From: UBA2638 sp046293135 | Lineage (GTDB): Bacteria; Pseudomonadota; Alphaproteobacteria; Micavibrionales; Micavibrionaceae | DNA length: 64,000 nucleotides | Assembly (NCBI GenBank): GCA_046293135.1 | Contig: JBKBPR010000002.1 | Location: 124,001-188,000, forward strand | Direction: 5' to 3' | Shown here: positions 45,255-52,921 of the stretch, piece after piece | Layout: each line of letters opens with the position of its first letter | Position numbering within the stretch: the first letter of the stretch is position 1 | The notes under the pieces: model-generated | The model's database searches: none | Told to the model about the DNA's origin: nothing | What the model saw: only the letters and a program-made list of their open reading frames with translations | Position numbers and translations under genes: made by a program

Positions 45255-47972
45255 ATGGAAATTACAAAAAAAAGAGCGCTAAAATATACATTGCTGCCGG
45301 AAATACTTCCGCGCATCGGCACATTATTTGGTACCGGATTTTATTACACAGCTTTCCTTTTGGCACAGATCATGGGCGCGGTAAGGCTTATCCCGCATGC
45401 GCACCCTTATTTAAATGCTCAAAATATCGGTCGCTTTGGCATTCGGCAGGTTTTTTCACAAGCGTTTTATAATCTGGAATTCAGCAGAAAAAACATTGAT
45501 CAAATCTGTATTTTTTTCCTATTGCTGACCTGCATTGTCCTTATTCTCTTTCAAATCATTCTTATCCTTTTTACGTTTCTGGCAACCCCGCTCATGGCAG
45601 CTTCGGCAACGCCTTCACCTAATGCTGTTACATTCGTAAACTGGTTTGTAATCAGCAATGAAGCCAAACAAAACGATATAGCCCTGATGCTGCTCGATCG
45701 TATATTCGGTGTGAGGGGTATTTTCGATAGCTGTATTTCAACCGGAGATTCATGCATAAACCATCGTGGTAGCCCTGTATTAGGAACAAATACGGGTACG
45801 ACAAACCCCTATCCCTATCCGATCCATTTGGCTCTGCATAGCCTATTTCGACTTTATTCGACCATGATCGGCATCATCTCGATGATGATCATTCTTTATT
45901 TCATTACAACGATCATCGGTGAAACCGTTGTTTCGGGTACGCCTTTCGGACAAAGATTCAATAAAACATGGGCTCCCGTTAGATTGATTGCTTTTTTTGC
46001 CTTGCTCGCTCCACTTAACCTTGGAGGCAACAATGCAGGCTTGAACGGCGCGCAATTGATAACACTCTGGACAGCCGCCCATGGATCAAACTTTGCGACA
46101 AATGCATGGATACGTTTTAATGAGGTGACAGCTCGTGAATACTTCCAACCGAATGAGTTAATTGCTCGTCCAAATGTATCAAATTTAAACGGTTTTGCTC
46201 AATTTTTCAGCACAGTAGCAGCCTGCTTTATAGCTGAGGGACTTAGAGGGAAAGAGGTAAGATCTTATCTTGTTCGAGATAGCTCATCCCCACACTTTCT
46301 GGAGGTTGATACAGGTATTTTTCTTGATGATGTTCTAGAGTTTACTCAAACTGGAACACCGCATGTTGTTTTCGGTGTTCGAAACCCTACTTTATATAGT
46401 GAATACAAAGGCCAAATTAAACCATATTGTGGCGAAATCACATTGCCTATGAGAAATATCAACGAGCCGGGTGTGGAATTGGTCTATGAATGGCTATGGT
46501 ATTTCATTAACTGGTATATACCGGGAGCTTCAAGACCATACCACACAGACCCTGAGTTTGGTATATATAATTTAGCTCTTTGTACCTTACGTCGCAATGT
46601 TGCAATGATTGTAGAAGATTGCAATCCTGCTGAGCCGCACGCTTCTATTTCAGACTTCACCCAAGAACATTTTGTATGGATGCAAAATCATGCAAGTATA
46701 ATATATGATGCTATTCAAGAACAAATAAATAATGGTGACTATGAGGTAACAGAAAATCTTATTAATCGCGGTTGGGCGGGCGCTGCAATTTGGTACAATA
46801 AAATTGCGCAAATGAATGGGGAATTAACCGCTGCTATGCAAACTCGTCCCGTCATCAGGGGGTGGCCACTTGTTATGGAACGAGTTAGAGCAGAGCAAAT
46901 ATCGCACTCCCCGAATGCCGTCGGCAGAATGCAATTCAACCCCGCCCTTCCCGGAAATCAAATTGTCCGTCTGGATTCACCCTTGGACCTAGAATTTGCC
47001 AGGGCTTATTACCAATTATATTCAATCTGGGAAGAGGCCGCAAATATCGATAACCCATACACTGCGTCAACCGGAAACGCCATATTGGATCAAATTTCTG
47101 ACTTATTCGGCATAACAGGGTTGTTCAACCTAAGGCATGAAGATAACGCGAATATCCATCCGCTTGCATTGCTCTCTTCATTGGGGCGCGCAATGGTCGA
47201 AGCCGCGATCTCCAATATTGGCTTGGCAGCCGGAGGGTCAATTGCCAGCGGTATTTTAAGCTCTTTGCAAATATTTTCGGCAGGCCAAATCATGCTCAGC
47301 ACCGCCAGCGGTTTCCTGTTTACCGTGTCCGGCTTTACAATTCTGATAGGCTTTATGCTCGGATTCATTCTTCCTTTCATGCCGTTTGTCTATTATTTCT
47401 TTGCACTCGGCGGATGGGCGAAAGGTATTTTTGAAGCCATGGTCGCTATGCCGCTTTGGGCATTGGCGCATTTGCGCATTGATGGCGAAGGCTTTGCAGG
47501 CCCCGGAGCATCCAATGGCTACTTCCTGTTATTTGAGATATTTATCCGGCCAATCCTAATTCTAACAGGCTTGGTTTCCAGCATCATAATTTTCGGCGCA
47601 TTGGTAACAGTCCTAAACGAAATATTTAACATCATGGTTACTAATGTTACCGGCCTAGACAGATCAGACTCGGCAGACCCCACGCAAATCGAGTTTTACC
47701 GAGCGCCGCTGGATCAGTTCTTCTTTACGCTTATTTATGCCGTGGTTGTTTATATGATCGGGCTATCGTGCTTTAAAATGATCGATCAAATCCCCAACAT
47801 GATTATGCGCTGGATGGGAACATCAATCTCAACATTCAACGATCAGCGCGGCGATACTGCGGGCGCGCTCTCAGGTTCGGTTTACCAACGCGGACAAATG
47901 ATGATCGGCCAAGTCGGCGGAGCGTTCAGGGATAATGCAGGACGCTTGGCAGCTATCGGCGGCTTACGATAA
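45255..47972 (+). CDS. DotA/TraY family membrane protein, copy 3
   Basis: A 905-residue third paralogue, shorter mainly in the extracytoplasmic region. It repeats FGIRQVFSQAFYNLEFSRKNID, the Cys-bearing loop (FDSCISTGDSC), SGTPFGQRFNKTWAPVR, the RGWAGAAIWYNKIAQMNG segment and the C-terminal core FEAMVAMPLWALAHLR with RPILILTG. The C-terminus contains MRWMGTSISTFNDQRGD, also seen in copy 2. It starts 50 bases after copy 2. Parts of the central region are notably AT-rich. No other secretion or conjugation gene lies nearby. Confidence 0.83.
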   Translation: MEITKKRALKYTLLPEILPRIGTLFGTGFYYTAFLLAQIMGAVRLIPHAHPYLNAQNIGRFGIRQVFSQAFYNLEFSRKNIDQICIFFLLLTCIVLILFQIILILFTFLATPLMAASATPSPNAVTFVNWFVISNEAKQNDIALMLLDRIFGVRGIFDSCISTGDSCINHRGSPVLGTNTGTTNPYPYPIHLALHSLFRLYSTMIGIISMMIILYFITTIIGETVVSGTPFGQRFNKTWAPVRLIAFFALLAPLNLGGNNAGLNGAQLITLWTAAHGSNFATNAWIRFNEVTAREYFQPNELIARPNVSNLNGFAQFFSTVAACFIAEGLRGKEVRSYLVRDSSSPHFLEVDTGIFLDDVLEFTQTGTPHVVFGVRNPTLYSEYKGQIKPYCGEITLPMRNINEPGVELVYEWLWYFINWYIPGASRPYHTDPEFGIYNLALCTLRRNVAMIVEDCNPAEPHASISDFTQEHFVWMQNHASIIYDAIQEQINNGDYEVTENLINRGWAGAAIWYNKIAQMNGELTAAMQTRPVIRGWPLVMERVRAEQISHSPNAVGRMQFNPALPGNQIVRLDSPLDLEFARAYYQLYSIWEEAANIDNPYTASTGNAILDQISDLFGITGLFNLRHEDNANIHPLALLSSLGRAMVEAAISNIGLAAGGSIASGILSSLQIFSAGQIMLSTASGFLFTVSGFTILIGFMLGFILPFMPFVYYFFALGGWAKGIFEAMVAMPLWALAHLRIDGEGFAGPGASNGYFLLFEIFIRPILILTGLVSSIIIFGALVTVLNEIFNIMVTNVTGLDRSDSADPTQIEFYRAPLDQFFFTLIYAVVVYMIGLSCFKMIDQIPNMIMRWMGTSISTFNDQRGDTAGALSGSVYQRGQMMIGQVGGAFRDNAGRLAAIGGLR

Positions 47973-47987
47973 TTTTGTCTCTCGTTC

Positions 47988-48014
47988 CGCCCCACTCGCC
48001 CCACTCGCCCCACT
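47988..48014 (+). repeat. Tandem repeat CGCCCCACT x3
   Basis: Three perfect head-to-tail copies of CGCCCCACT start 16 bases after the stop of the third DotA-like gene. Confidence 0.95.
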
Positions 48015-48399
48015 TAATTTTTTGATTTATGTTTTGAACCACCAAGACACGAAGACACCAAGTTTTTGTATGCCATGCAATGTCATCCTGAGCGAAAACG
48101 TGGCAGCGCTGTAGTCGAAGAATCTCAGAGACTTGATTCAAAGTCCTCCACTCATGGCTCTGCCATTCGGTCGGAATGACATTGAACTGAATGCACGCAC
48201 AAGGCGGGTATGACGGTTGATATTGTTTTTCACCACAGAGATGAAAGAATTTAAAAAGAGGACACTGAGTTTTTTGTTTAAAGAAACCTCTGTGAACTCT
48301 TGTAACTCTGCGCCTCTGTGATTAAATAAAATCCTTCACGTTCGCTCAGGATGACGGCGAAGGCTTTGGACTCTTGATGACTTAGTGGTTTAATCCTGG

Positions 48400-48419
48400 A
48401 TTCCGGCTTTCGCCGGAAT
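48400..48419. repeat. Hairpin repeat ATTCCGGC-TTTC-GCCGGAAT
   Basis: A perfect 8-bp inverted repeat with a TTTC loop. GCCGGAATGAC recurs at 48438-48448, 26 bases after the first copy (48412-48422). This is the type of dispersed palindromic element seen in many alphaproteobacterial intergenic regions. Confidence 0.85.
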
Positions 48420-48539
48420 GACGAGGTAGTAAGCACCGCCGGAATGACACAGTTTAGTTTAGGCGCAATTCACCCCTGAACCAAAACCAATATATGATTT
48501 AATTCCTAATTCGTCAAGACTTATAAATGTAATACAAGC

Positions 48540-49202
48540 TTAACCAGCTTTAAGATGATCGATCAGCACATCAATCTGGCCGCCGCCACGCTGGATAATC
48601 GAAGAGAACTCGGAGCGCTGGGTTGTTGCCATGCTCACCCCCTCAACGATGATATCAATCACCTTGTATTGAGAGCCTCTTTTGCGCAAACGCCAATCCA
48701 GCGCAATTCTTTGTCCACTGCGCGGAACGATAAAAGAGCGCACGATAGCATCCTGATTGCCCTCCATCCGTGTTGAAGCAATCTCGAACGATTCCCCCTG
48801 ATAATCACCGAAACGTCTGGCATAAACCTCAACGATCATACGCTCAAATAAAGTCGAATATTCGCGTCGTTGTGCCTCACTGGCGCTTTGCCAATAACGC
48901 CCCAAAGAAAAACGGGCAATCGCCTGCATATCAAAATTTTCGCGCAACAGCTTACGAAACTCACTTTTACGCTGCTCTTGTGACATATTCGGATTGGACA
49001 AGAAACCGATACCGCGATCAGAAATGCTCTTTACGAAGGCCTCTGCCTTGGCGGCTTCATCTGCATTGACATTGATCAAATGAACCTGCTCTGGCTGAGC
49101 GCGCTTAATCTCTGAGCCTTGCAGGGCTTTGGCAGAATTCGAAGTGTAAGACAAGGCCAATACACACGCCACACCAGTAAGAAATACATATTTGGTCGTC
49201 AC
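48540..49202 (-). CDS. mlaC: MlaC family phospholipid-binding periplasmic protein
   Basis: A 220-residue precursor of the MlaC (Ttg2D) family, which ferries phospholipids between the outer-membrane MlaA complex and the inner-membrane MlaFEDB transporter. A signal peptide (about 1-25) precedes the domain with FRKLLRENFDMQAIARFSLGRYWQSASEAQRREY, a near-canonical MlaC stretch. The start is decided by AAGGAG six bases before the GTG at 49202; the longer frame from a TTG (49220) would run through that site. It lies downstream of mlaA on the same strand. Confidence 0.93.
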   Translation of the reverse strand: MTTKYVFLTGVACVLALSYTSNSAKALQGSEIKRAQPEQVHLINVNADEAAKAEAFVKSISDRGIGFLSNPNMSQEQRKSEFRKLLRENFDMQAIARFSLGRYWQSASEAQRREYSTLFERMIVEVYARRFGDYQGESFEIASTRMEGNQDAIVRSFIVPRSGQRIALDWRLRKRGSQYKVIDIIVEGVSMATTQRSEFSSIIQRGGGQIDVLIDHLKAG

Positions 49203-49363
49203 AAAACTCTCCTTGAGCAAATGCTAATTAGAATACCTCATGTAACACTCAAAATAGCGTGTTTCCAGAATTTATCAATAGTGTGCAGGCAATTTCATCA
49301 CATAAATAAAAAGAAACCGACAAAGCGGCCTCTTTTATATTCTTCTATATCCCAACGCTGATT

Positions 49364-50131
49364 TTAATAATCATCAAAATCCGGCATTGGGGTCAGCGCT
49401 CTGCGGCCTTCATCATTAACGAGAGCTTGTCTACGTTGATAATAGATACTACGCGTTGCGGCATAATAATCGATAGAAGAGGCTTCCAGCTCCTCGAGTA
49501 CGTCAATCAACGACTCGCGAAGATCAAGATAGTCCAGACCCAATTTGGTGTAGTAAATGCCGTGCTCTTCAATATTAAAGAGATACCAGCGCAGCGGATC
49601 GGCAAATCCGTCAACAATGTACCCTGTGTAATCACGCAAGGAGGACGGGCCGATAAACGGCATCACCAGATACGGACCGTGACCAACGCCCCAAACCGCA
49701 AGTGTTTGGCCGAAATCTTCCTGCTCGTATTCTATGCCTTCATATCCGGCAACATCAAACAGACCGCCTGCACCAACCAATACGTTGATAATCAATCGTG
49801 CCATAACATTTGCAGCGCCCTGAACATCACCTTGCAGCACCTTATTTCCGAAATTAATCGGGCTGCGCAATGTACGCAGGAAATTTCTCAAACCTGTGCG
49901 AATGGGCGAAGGAACAACCGTTCTGTAACCTCTGACCACCGGATGAATAACAGCACTGTCAACAGCCTGGTTAAAAGCAAATACACTGCGGTTATAACTT
50001 TCGAAACGGTCATCAACCTTAATATCGCCAACATAAATCGGCTCTTGATTGGTGGCACATCCGGCCATAAACAAACAAGCCATAACGCCAAAAAGCGCCA
50101 TAAATTTCTTCATATTCAAGAAAGTTTTCAT
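49364..50131 (-). CDS. mlaA: MlaA (VacJ) outer-membrane lipoprotein
   Basis: A 255-residue lipoprotein. The lipobox LFMAGC places the lipidated cysteine near residue 25. The mature part has the family segments DRFESYNRSVFAFNQAVD, SPINFGNKVLQGD, DFGQTLAVWGVGHGPYLVMPFIGPSSLRDYTG and FADPLRWYL. MlaA forms an outer-membrane channel that removes mislocalised phospholipids, handing them to MlaC, encoded next. Alternative start Met7 (50113) is possible. The genes mlaD, mlaE and mlaF are not in the window. Confidence 0.95.
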   Translation of the reverse strand: MKTFLNMKKFMALFGVMACLFMAGCATNQEPIYVGDIKVDDRFESYNRSVFAFNQAVDSAVIHPVVRGYRTVVPSPIRTGLRNFLRTLRSPINFGNKVLQGDVQGAANVMARLIINVLVGAGGLFDVAGYEGIEYEQEDFGQTLAVWGVGHGPYLVMPFIGPSSLRDYTGYIVDGFADPLRWYLFNIEEHGIYYTKLGLDYLDLRESLIDVLEELEASSIDYYAATRSIYYQRRQALVNDEGRRALTPMPDFDDY

Positions 50132-50207
50132 GCGGTGCTCTACTTATATTTCTTTGTAAGCTGTTGATAAAAATAAATAAATTTTAAATACCTTATGCCT
50201 GAATAAT

Positions 50208-50236
50208 TTTATAGACATAGATACGTACACAGTAAA
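50208..50236 (-). promoter_or_regulatory. Possible sigma70 promoter of mlaA
   Basis: On the minus strand TTTACT (50231-50236), a 17-base spacer and TATAAA (50208-50213) point toward mlaA, giving a leader of roughly 70 bases. The -35 matches the consensus at four of six positions. Confidence 0.4.
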
Positions 50237-50350
50237 CCAGTGTAAGATTACTATTAAGTTAAAATTACACAAGTGCCTATTTTTACGAATGGCGGAATAT
50301 TACCGAATTTTTTTGTGAAAACAAGACTCTAAATCCAAATATGAGAAAAA

Positions 50351-51457
50351 TCAGCCATCTTCAGAGGTCATCAACACGCTCAAACCGATAAGGAACGCAA
50401 TCACGGCGGGTGCCCAAGCTGCCATTGTCACGGGGATTTGCCGCGAAATGCCCAAGGCTTGCAAAAAGCTCGATATAAAAAACACCGCAAAGCCGATCAG
50501 AACCCCCAGCGTCACCAAAATCAGCGTTCCGCGCTGGCGGGGCGGGTTGAGGGATACGGTTGCCGCCAGCAGGATCATCGCCGCATAGAATAGAGGCTGC
50601 GACCACAATGTCCGGTAATACATTCGCAGCCGCGTCGAATCAAAGCCGGTATTCTCAAGAATTTTAATTCGCCCCGGCAAATTCCAGAACGACATCGTAT
50701 CAATTGAGGCAAAGCTCTCCTCAATCTCTTCAATCGTTAGATTGGTAGGTAAATAAAACTCCTCGGCGCGATCCGCTACAGGCTCACCCGCATTATGCCG
50801 TACCGTATCGGAGAGCAGCCAACTGCCTTGGCCTAAAGTGGCGGTGCGGGCGTCAATCCGCTCCTGAAAGCCGTTATTCTCGTCGAATTTCAGCACCATA
50901 ACCGAACGCAAGCGCCAATTTTCCTTATCAAATCCGGCGGCATGGATAACGGCGTAGCCTTGCTTATCCTCGAAATTCTGTCGCAGCCACAGCCCTTCCT
51001 CAAAGAAAGTGATTTGCGAGGAGTCATAATTGAAATGGTCGCGCTCCATGGCCTTGAACTTGCTCAGCATAATCGCGCCCATCGGGTTAATCAGCGCCAT
51101 TTGCAAAAAACCGACGCTCAAGGCCACAAACAAAGCGGGGGCGAGGAATTGCCACACCGAAAACCCCGAAGAGCGCAGCACGATCAGCTCATAGCGTTTA
51201 TTAAGTTGCCAGAAGGTGAACATCGCCGCGAATAGCACCGCAAAGGGGATAACCCGCTGCCCGACCTCAGGCAGCTTTAAAAGCCCCATTTGGAAGACCA
51301 GCGATAAAGGCACGCCCTCGATTTTACTGGCGCGGCGGATCAGCTCCAGCATATCGAGCAAATAAATCAGCCCCAGCAGCATCAACATCAAAAGCAGCAT
51401 ATTGATAAGATATTTGCGGGCGATATACAGATTGACGGTCGGATTATAGAGACTCAT
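50351..51457 (-). CDS. lptG: LPS export permease LptG
   Basis: A 368-residue permease of the LptBFG transporter that extracts lipopolysaccharide from the inner membrane. Three N-terminal helices (about 15-130), a periplasmic beta-jellyroll domain (about 135-270) and three C-terminal helices (about 275-365) are recognisable. The landmarks are GLIYLLDMLELIRR, RYELIVLRSSGFSVWQFLAPAL and FNPPRQRG-like LNPPRQRGTL. The ATG overlaps the lptF stop by four bases (ATGA), so the two permeases are translationally coupled. Confidence 0.94.
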   Translation of the reverse strand: MSLYNPTVNLYIARKYLINMLLLMLMLLGLIYLLDMLELIRRASKIEGVPLSLVFQMGLLKLPEVGQRVIPFAVLFAAMFTFWQLNKRYELIVLRSSGFSVWQFLAPALFVALSVGFLQMALINPMGAIMLSKFKAMERDHFNYDSSQITFFEEGLWLRQNFEDKQGYAVIHAAGFDKENWRLRSVMVLKFDENNGFQERIDARTATLGQGSWLLSDTVRHNAGEPVADRAEEFYLPTNLTIEEIEESFASIDTMSFWNLPGRIKILENTGFDSTRLRMYYRTLWSQPLFYAAMILLAATVSLNPPRQRGTLILVTLGVLIGFAVFFISSFLQALGISRQIPVTMAAWAPAVIAFLIGLSVLMTSEDG

Positions 51458-52659
51458 ACGCCGCCCTCCCCATTTTTACTATTGTTATCCTGCAGCGCCG
51501 TGCGCCCAGCCTGCGCCGCGCCCAACCATTTCGCCGCCATAATCAAGGCACGATGGCGGAACGGCTCGCTCACCCCGCTGAGCAAAAACAGACAGGCCGC
51601 AATCGGTATAAACGTCAAACCATACATCAACACAATCCCGAAATCGGAATGTCTGGCGATATTATAGGTCGAGATATAAAATCCCTGAATGAAGAGCATC
51701 AAGACAATCGCCAGCACCACGCGTTTGCCCTGCCCGCGGCGATCAACCGACCCCAACAACAGCGCACAAAGCGCAATCAGGGTGAATACCATCACCAAAA
51801 GCGGACTGGTCAGGCGCTTGTTGATCTCGACCTGAAATTCACGGGCGGCGCGCACATCATCGGCATCGGTGAAATCGGGTCGAAACAGTTCGAATATCGT
51901 GCGCTCATCGGGCGGTGTCCAGCGCATACGTTCCGGCCGATTGTCCTGCATATCAATGCTATAACGCTCGAATTTCAGGCGCTGCAACACGCCCGTTTCA
52001 CTGTTATATTCATGCCGCGCCCCGTCATAAACGACAAATTGCACCGAATTATCCGTATCGATCACAAGCCCCTTCTGCGCGATAATCGTTGATGGCACAG
52101 GATTTTTATGGCGATTGTCATGGATAATCAGCCCCGCCATTTCGCCCGCGCTATTGCGCTCCCCGACATAAACGGTCACGCCCTGCCCGATACGGTTAAA
52201 CACCCCCTCGCGGAAGAGCAGGCTTGAATATTGCGCCTGTATGACCTGCCGCAGCCCGTGATTAAATGATTGGCTCAGCGGCGTGACCAGCATTGCCAGC
52301 GCATAGATCAGAACCGTACATATCAGTGCCAAGGAGAGCGCAGGGCGGGCAATCTGCAACGGCGAATAACCGAAAGAGCGCATCACCACCAGCTCGGAAT
52401 CAGTTGTCATACGGTTGATAATAAACACAACCGAGGCCATCACCGTGATAGGAATAATAATCTCGAAAGATTTCGGCAGAGCCAGCATCGTCAAAATCCA
52501 AAACATCGTGCTTGATGCTCCGGCTTCGACCACCATTTCCAAAAAGCGCAAAGATTGGGTCAAAAACACAACGCCCGTCAAAACAACGGTAATAAAGGCC
52601 AGCGCCACCAACAGGTTGCGGAATATATAGCCGTTGAGCTGTGCTTTTTGCGTAAACAT
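51454..52659 (-). CDS. lptF: LPS export permease LptF
   Basis: A 401-residue partner of LptG. Three helices (about 15-120), a periplasmic domain (about 125-270) and three C-terminal helices are visible. Landmarks include TDSELVVMRSFGYSPLQIARPAL, the sequence of the coupling region that contacts the LptB ATPase, and RRGQGKRVVLAI. The ATG at 52659 has GGAG close upstream; a TTG at 52668 is less likely. The ATPase gene lptB is outside the window. Confidence 0.94.
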   Translation of the reverse strand: MFTQKAQLNGYIFRNLLVALAFITVVLTGVVFLTQSLRFLEMVVEAGASSTMFWILTMLALPKSFEIIIPITVMASVVFIINRMTTDSELVVMRSFGYSPLQIARPALSLALICTVLIYALAMLVTPLSQSFNHGLRQVIQAQYSSLLFREGVFNRIGQGVTVYVGERNSAGEMAGLIIHDNRHKNPVPSTIIAQKGLVIDTDNSVQFVVYDGARHEYNSETGVLQRLKFERYSIDMQDNRPERMRWTPPDERTIFELFRPDFTDADDVRAAREFQVEINKRLTSPLLVMVFTLIALCALLLGSVDRRGQGKRVVLAIVLMLFIQGFYISTYNIARHSDFGIVLMYGLTFIPIAACLFLLSGVSEPFRHRALIMAAKWLGAAQAGRTALQDNNSKNGEGGV

Positions 52660-52766
52660 GAACTCCAAAGATATGATCGTTAGCGGCCATTTATCCAGTC
52701 TATTTATATATGACTATATATAGAGAGCCGAGTATAGAGCTGATATAAGTTGAGTCGAAAGCCGTA

Positions 52767-52795
52767 TTGGCAAAAACCATTACAAGGATTATAGT
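52767..52795 (+). promoter_or_regulatory. Sigma70-type promoter of pepA
   Basis: TTGGCA (52767-52772), a 17-base spacer and TATAGT (52790-52795) form a good sigma70 promoter in the lptF-pepA divergent gap. The leader before pepA would be about 115 bases and would include the short ORF at 52859. Confidence 0.65.
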
Positions 52796-52858
52796 AAAAT
52801 CCGCTGCAAAACAAGTCTGCGCCGCTCGATGTGAAAGTAAAAATGTGAGCGTAAAGAC

Positions 52859-52921
52859 ATGAGCAAAACCAAGAACGATAAACCGAACCAACCACAACCC
52901 ATCAGGATCAAAGCGCCATGA
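52859..52921 (+). CDS. 20-codon leader ORF overlapping pepA start
   Basis: An ATG-initiated frame of 20 codons encodes a basic, proline-rich peptide (MSKTKNDKPN at its start, IRIKAP at its end). Its TGA stop overlaps the pepA ATG as ATGA. It has only a weak ribosome site. It could be a leader peptide or a translational-coupling element for pepA, or simply chance; no composition test was possible. Confidence 0.35.
   Translation: MSKTKNDKPNQPQPIRIKAP

Larger units (their letters stand above)
47973..48539. repeat. 567-base non-coding mosaic of short repeats
   Basis: No gene is visible. The segment is built from pieces of common intergenic repeats: a 9-base tandem repeat (47988-48014); a block with ACCAAGACACGAAGACACCAAG-like sequence near 48041; two pieces of the GTCATCCTGAGCG / CTCAGGATGACG type (near 48079 and 48344); CACAGAG (48234-48240) facing CTCTGTG (48288-48294 and 48314-48320); and a CCGGAATGAC hairpin element near 48400. 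The origin and function are unknown. Confidence 0.75.

Noticed and set aside
47988..48014. CGCCCCACT x3 as a CRISPR or iteron array
   Set aside because: The copies are contiguous, 9 bases long and only three; there are no spacers, no cas or rep gene and no origin features.
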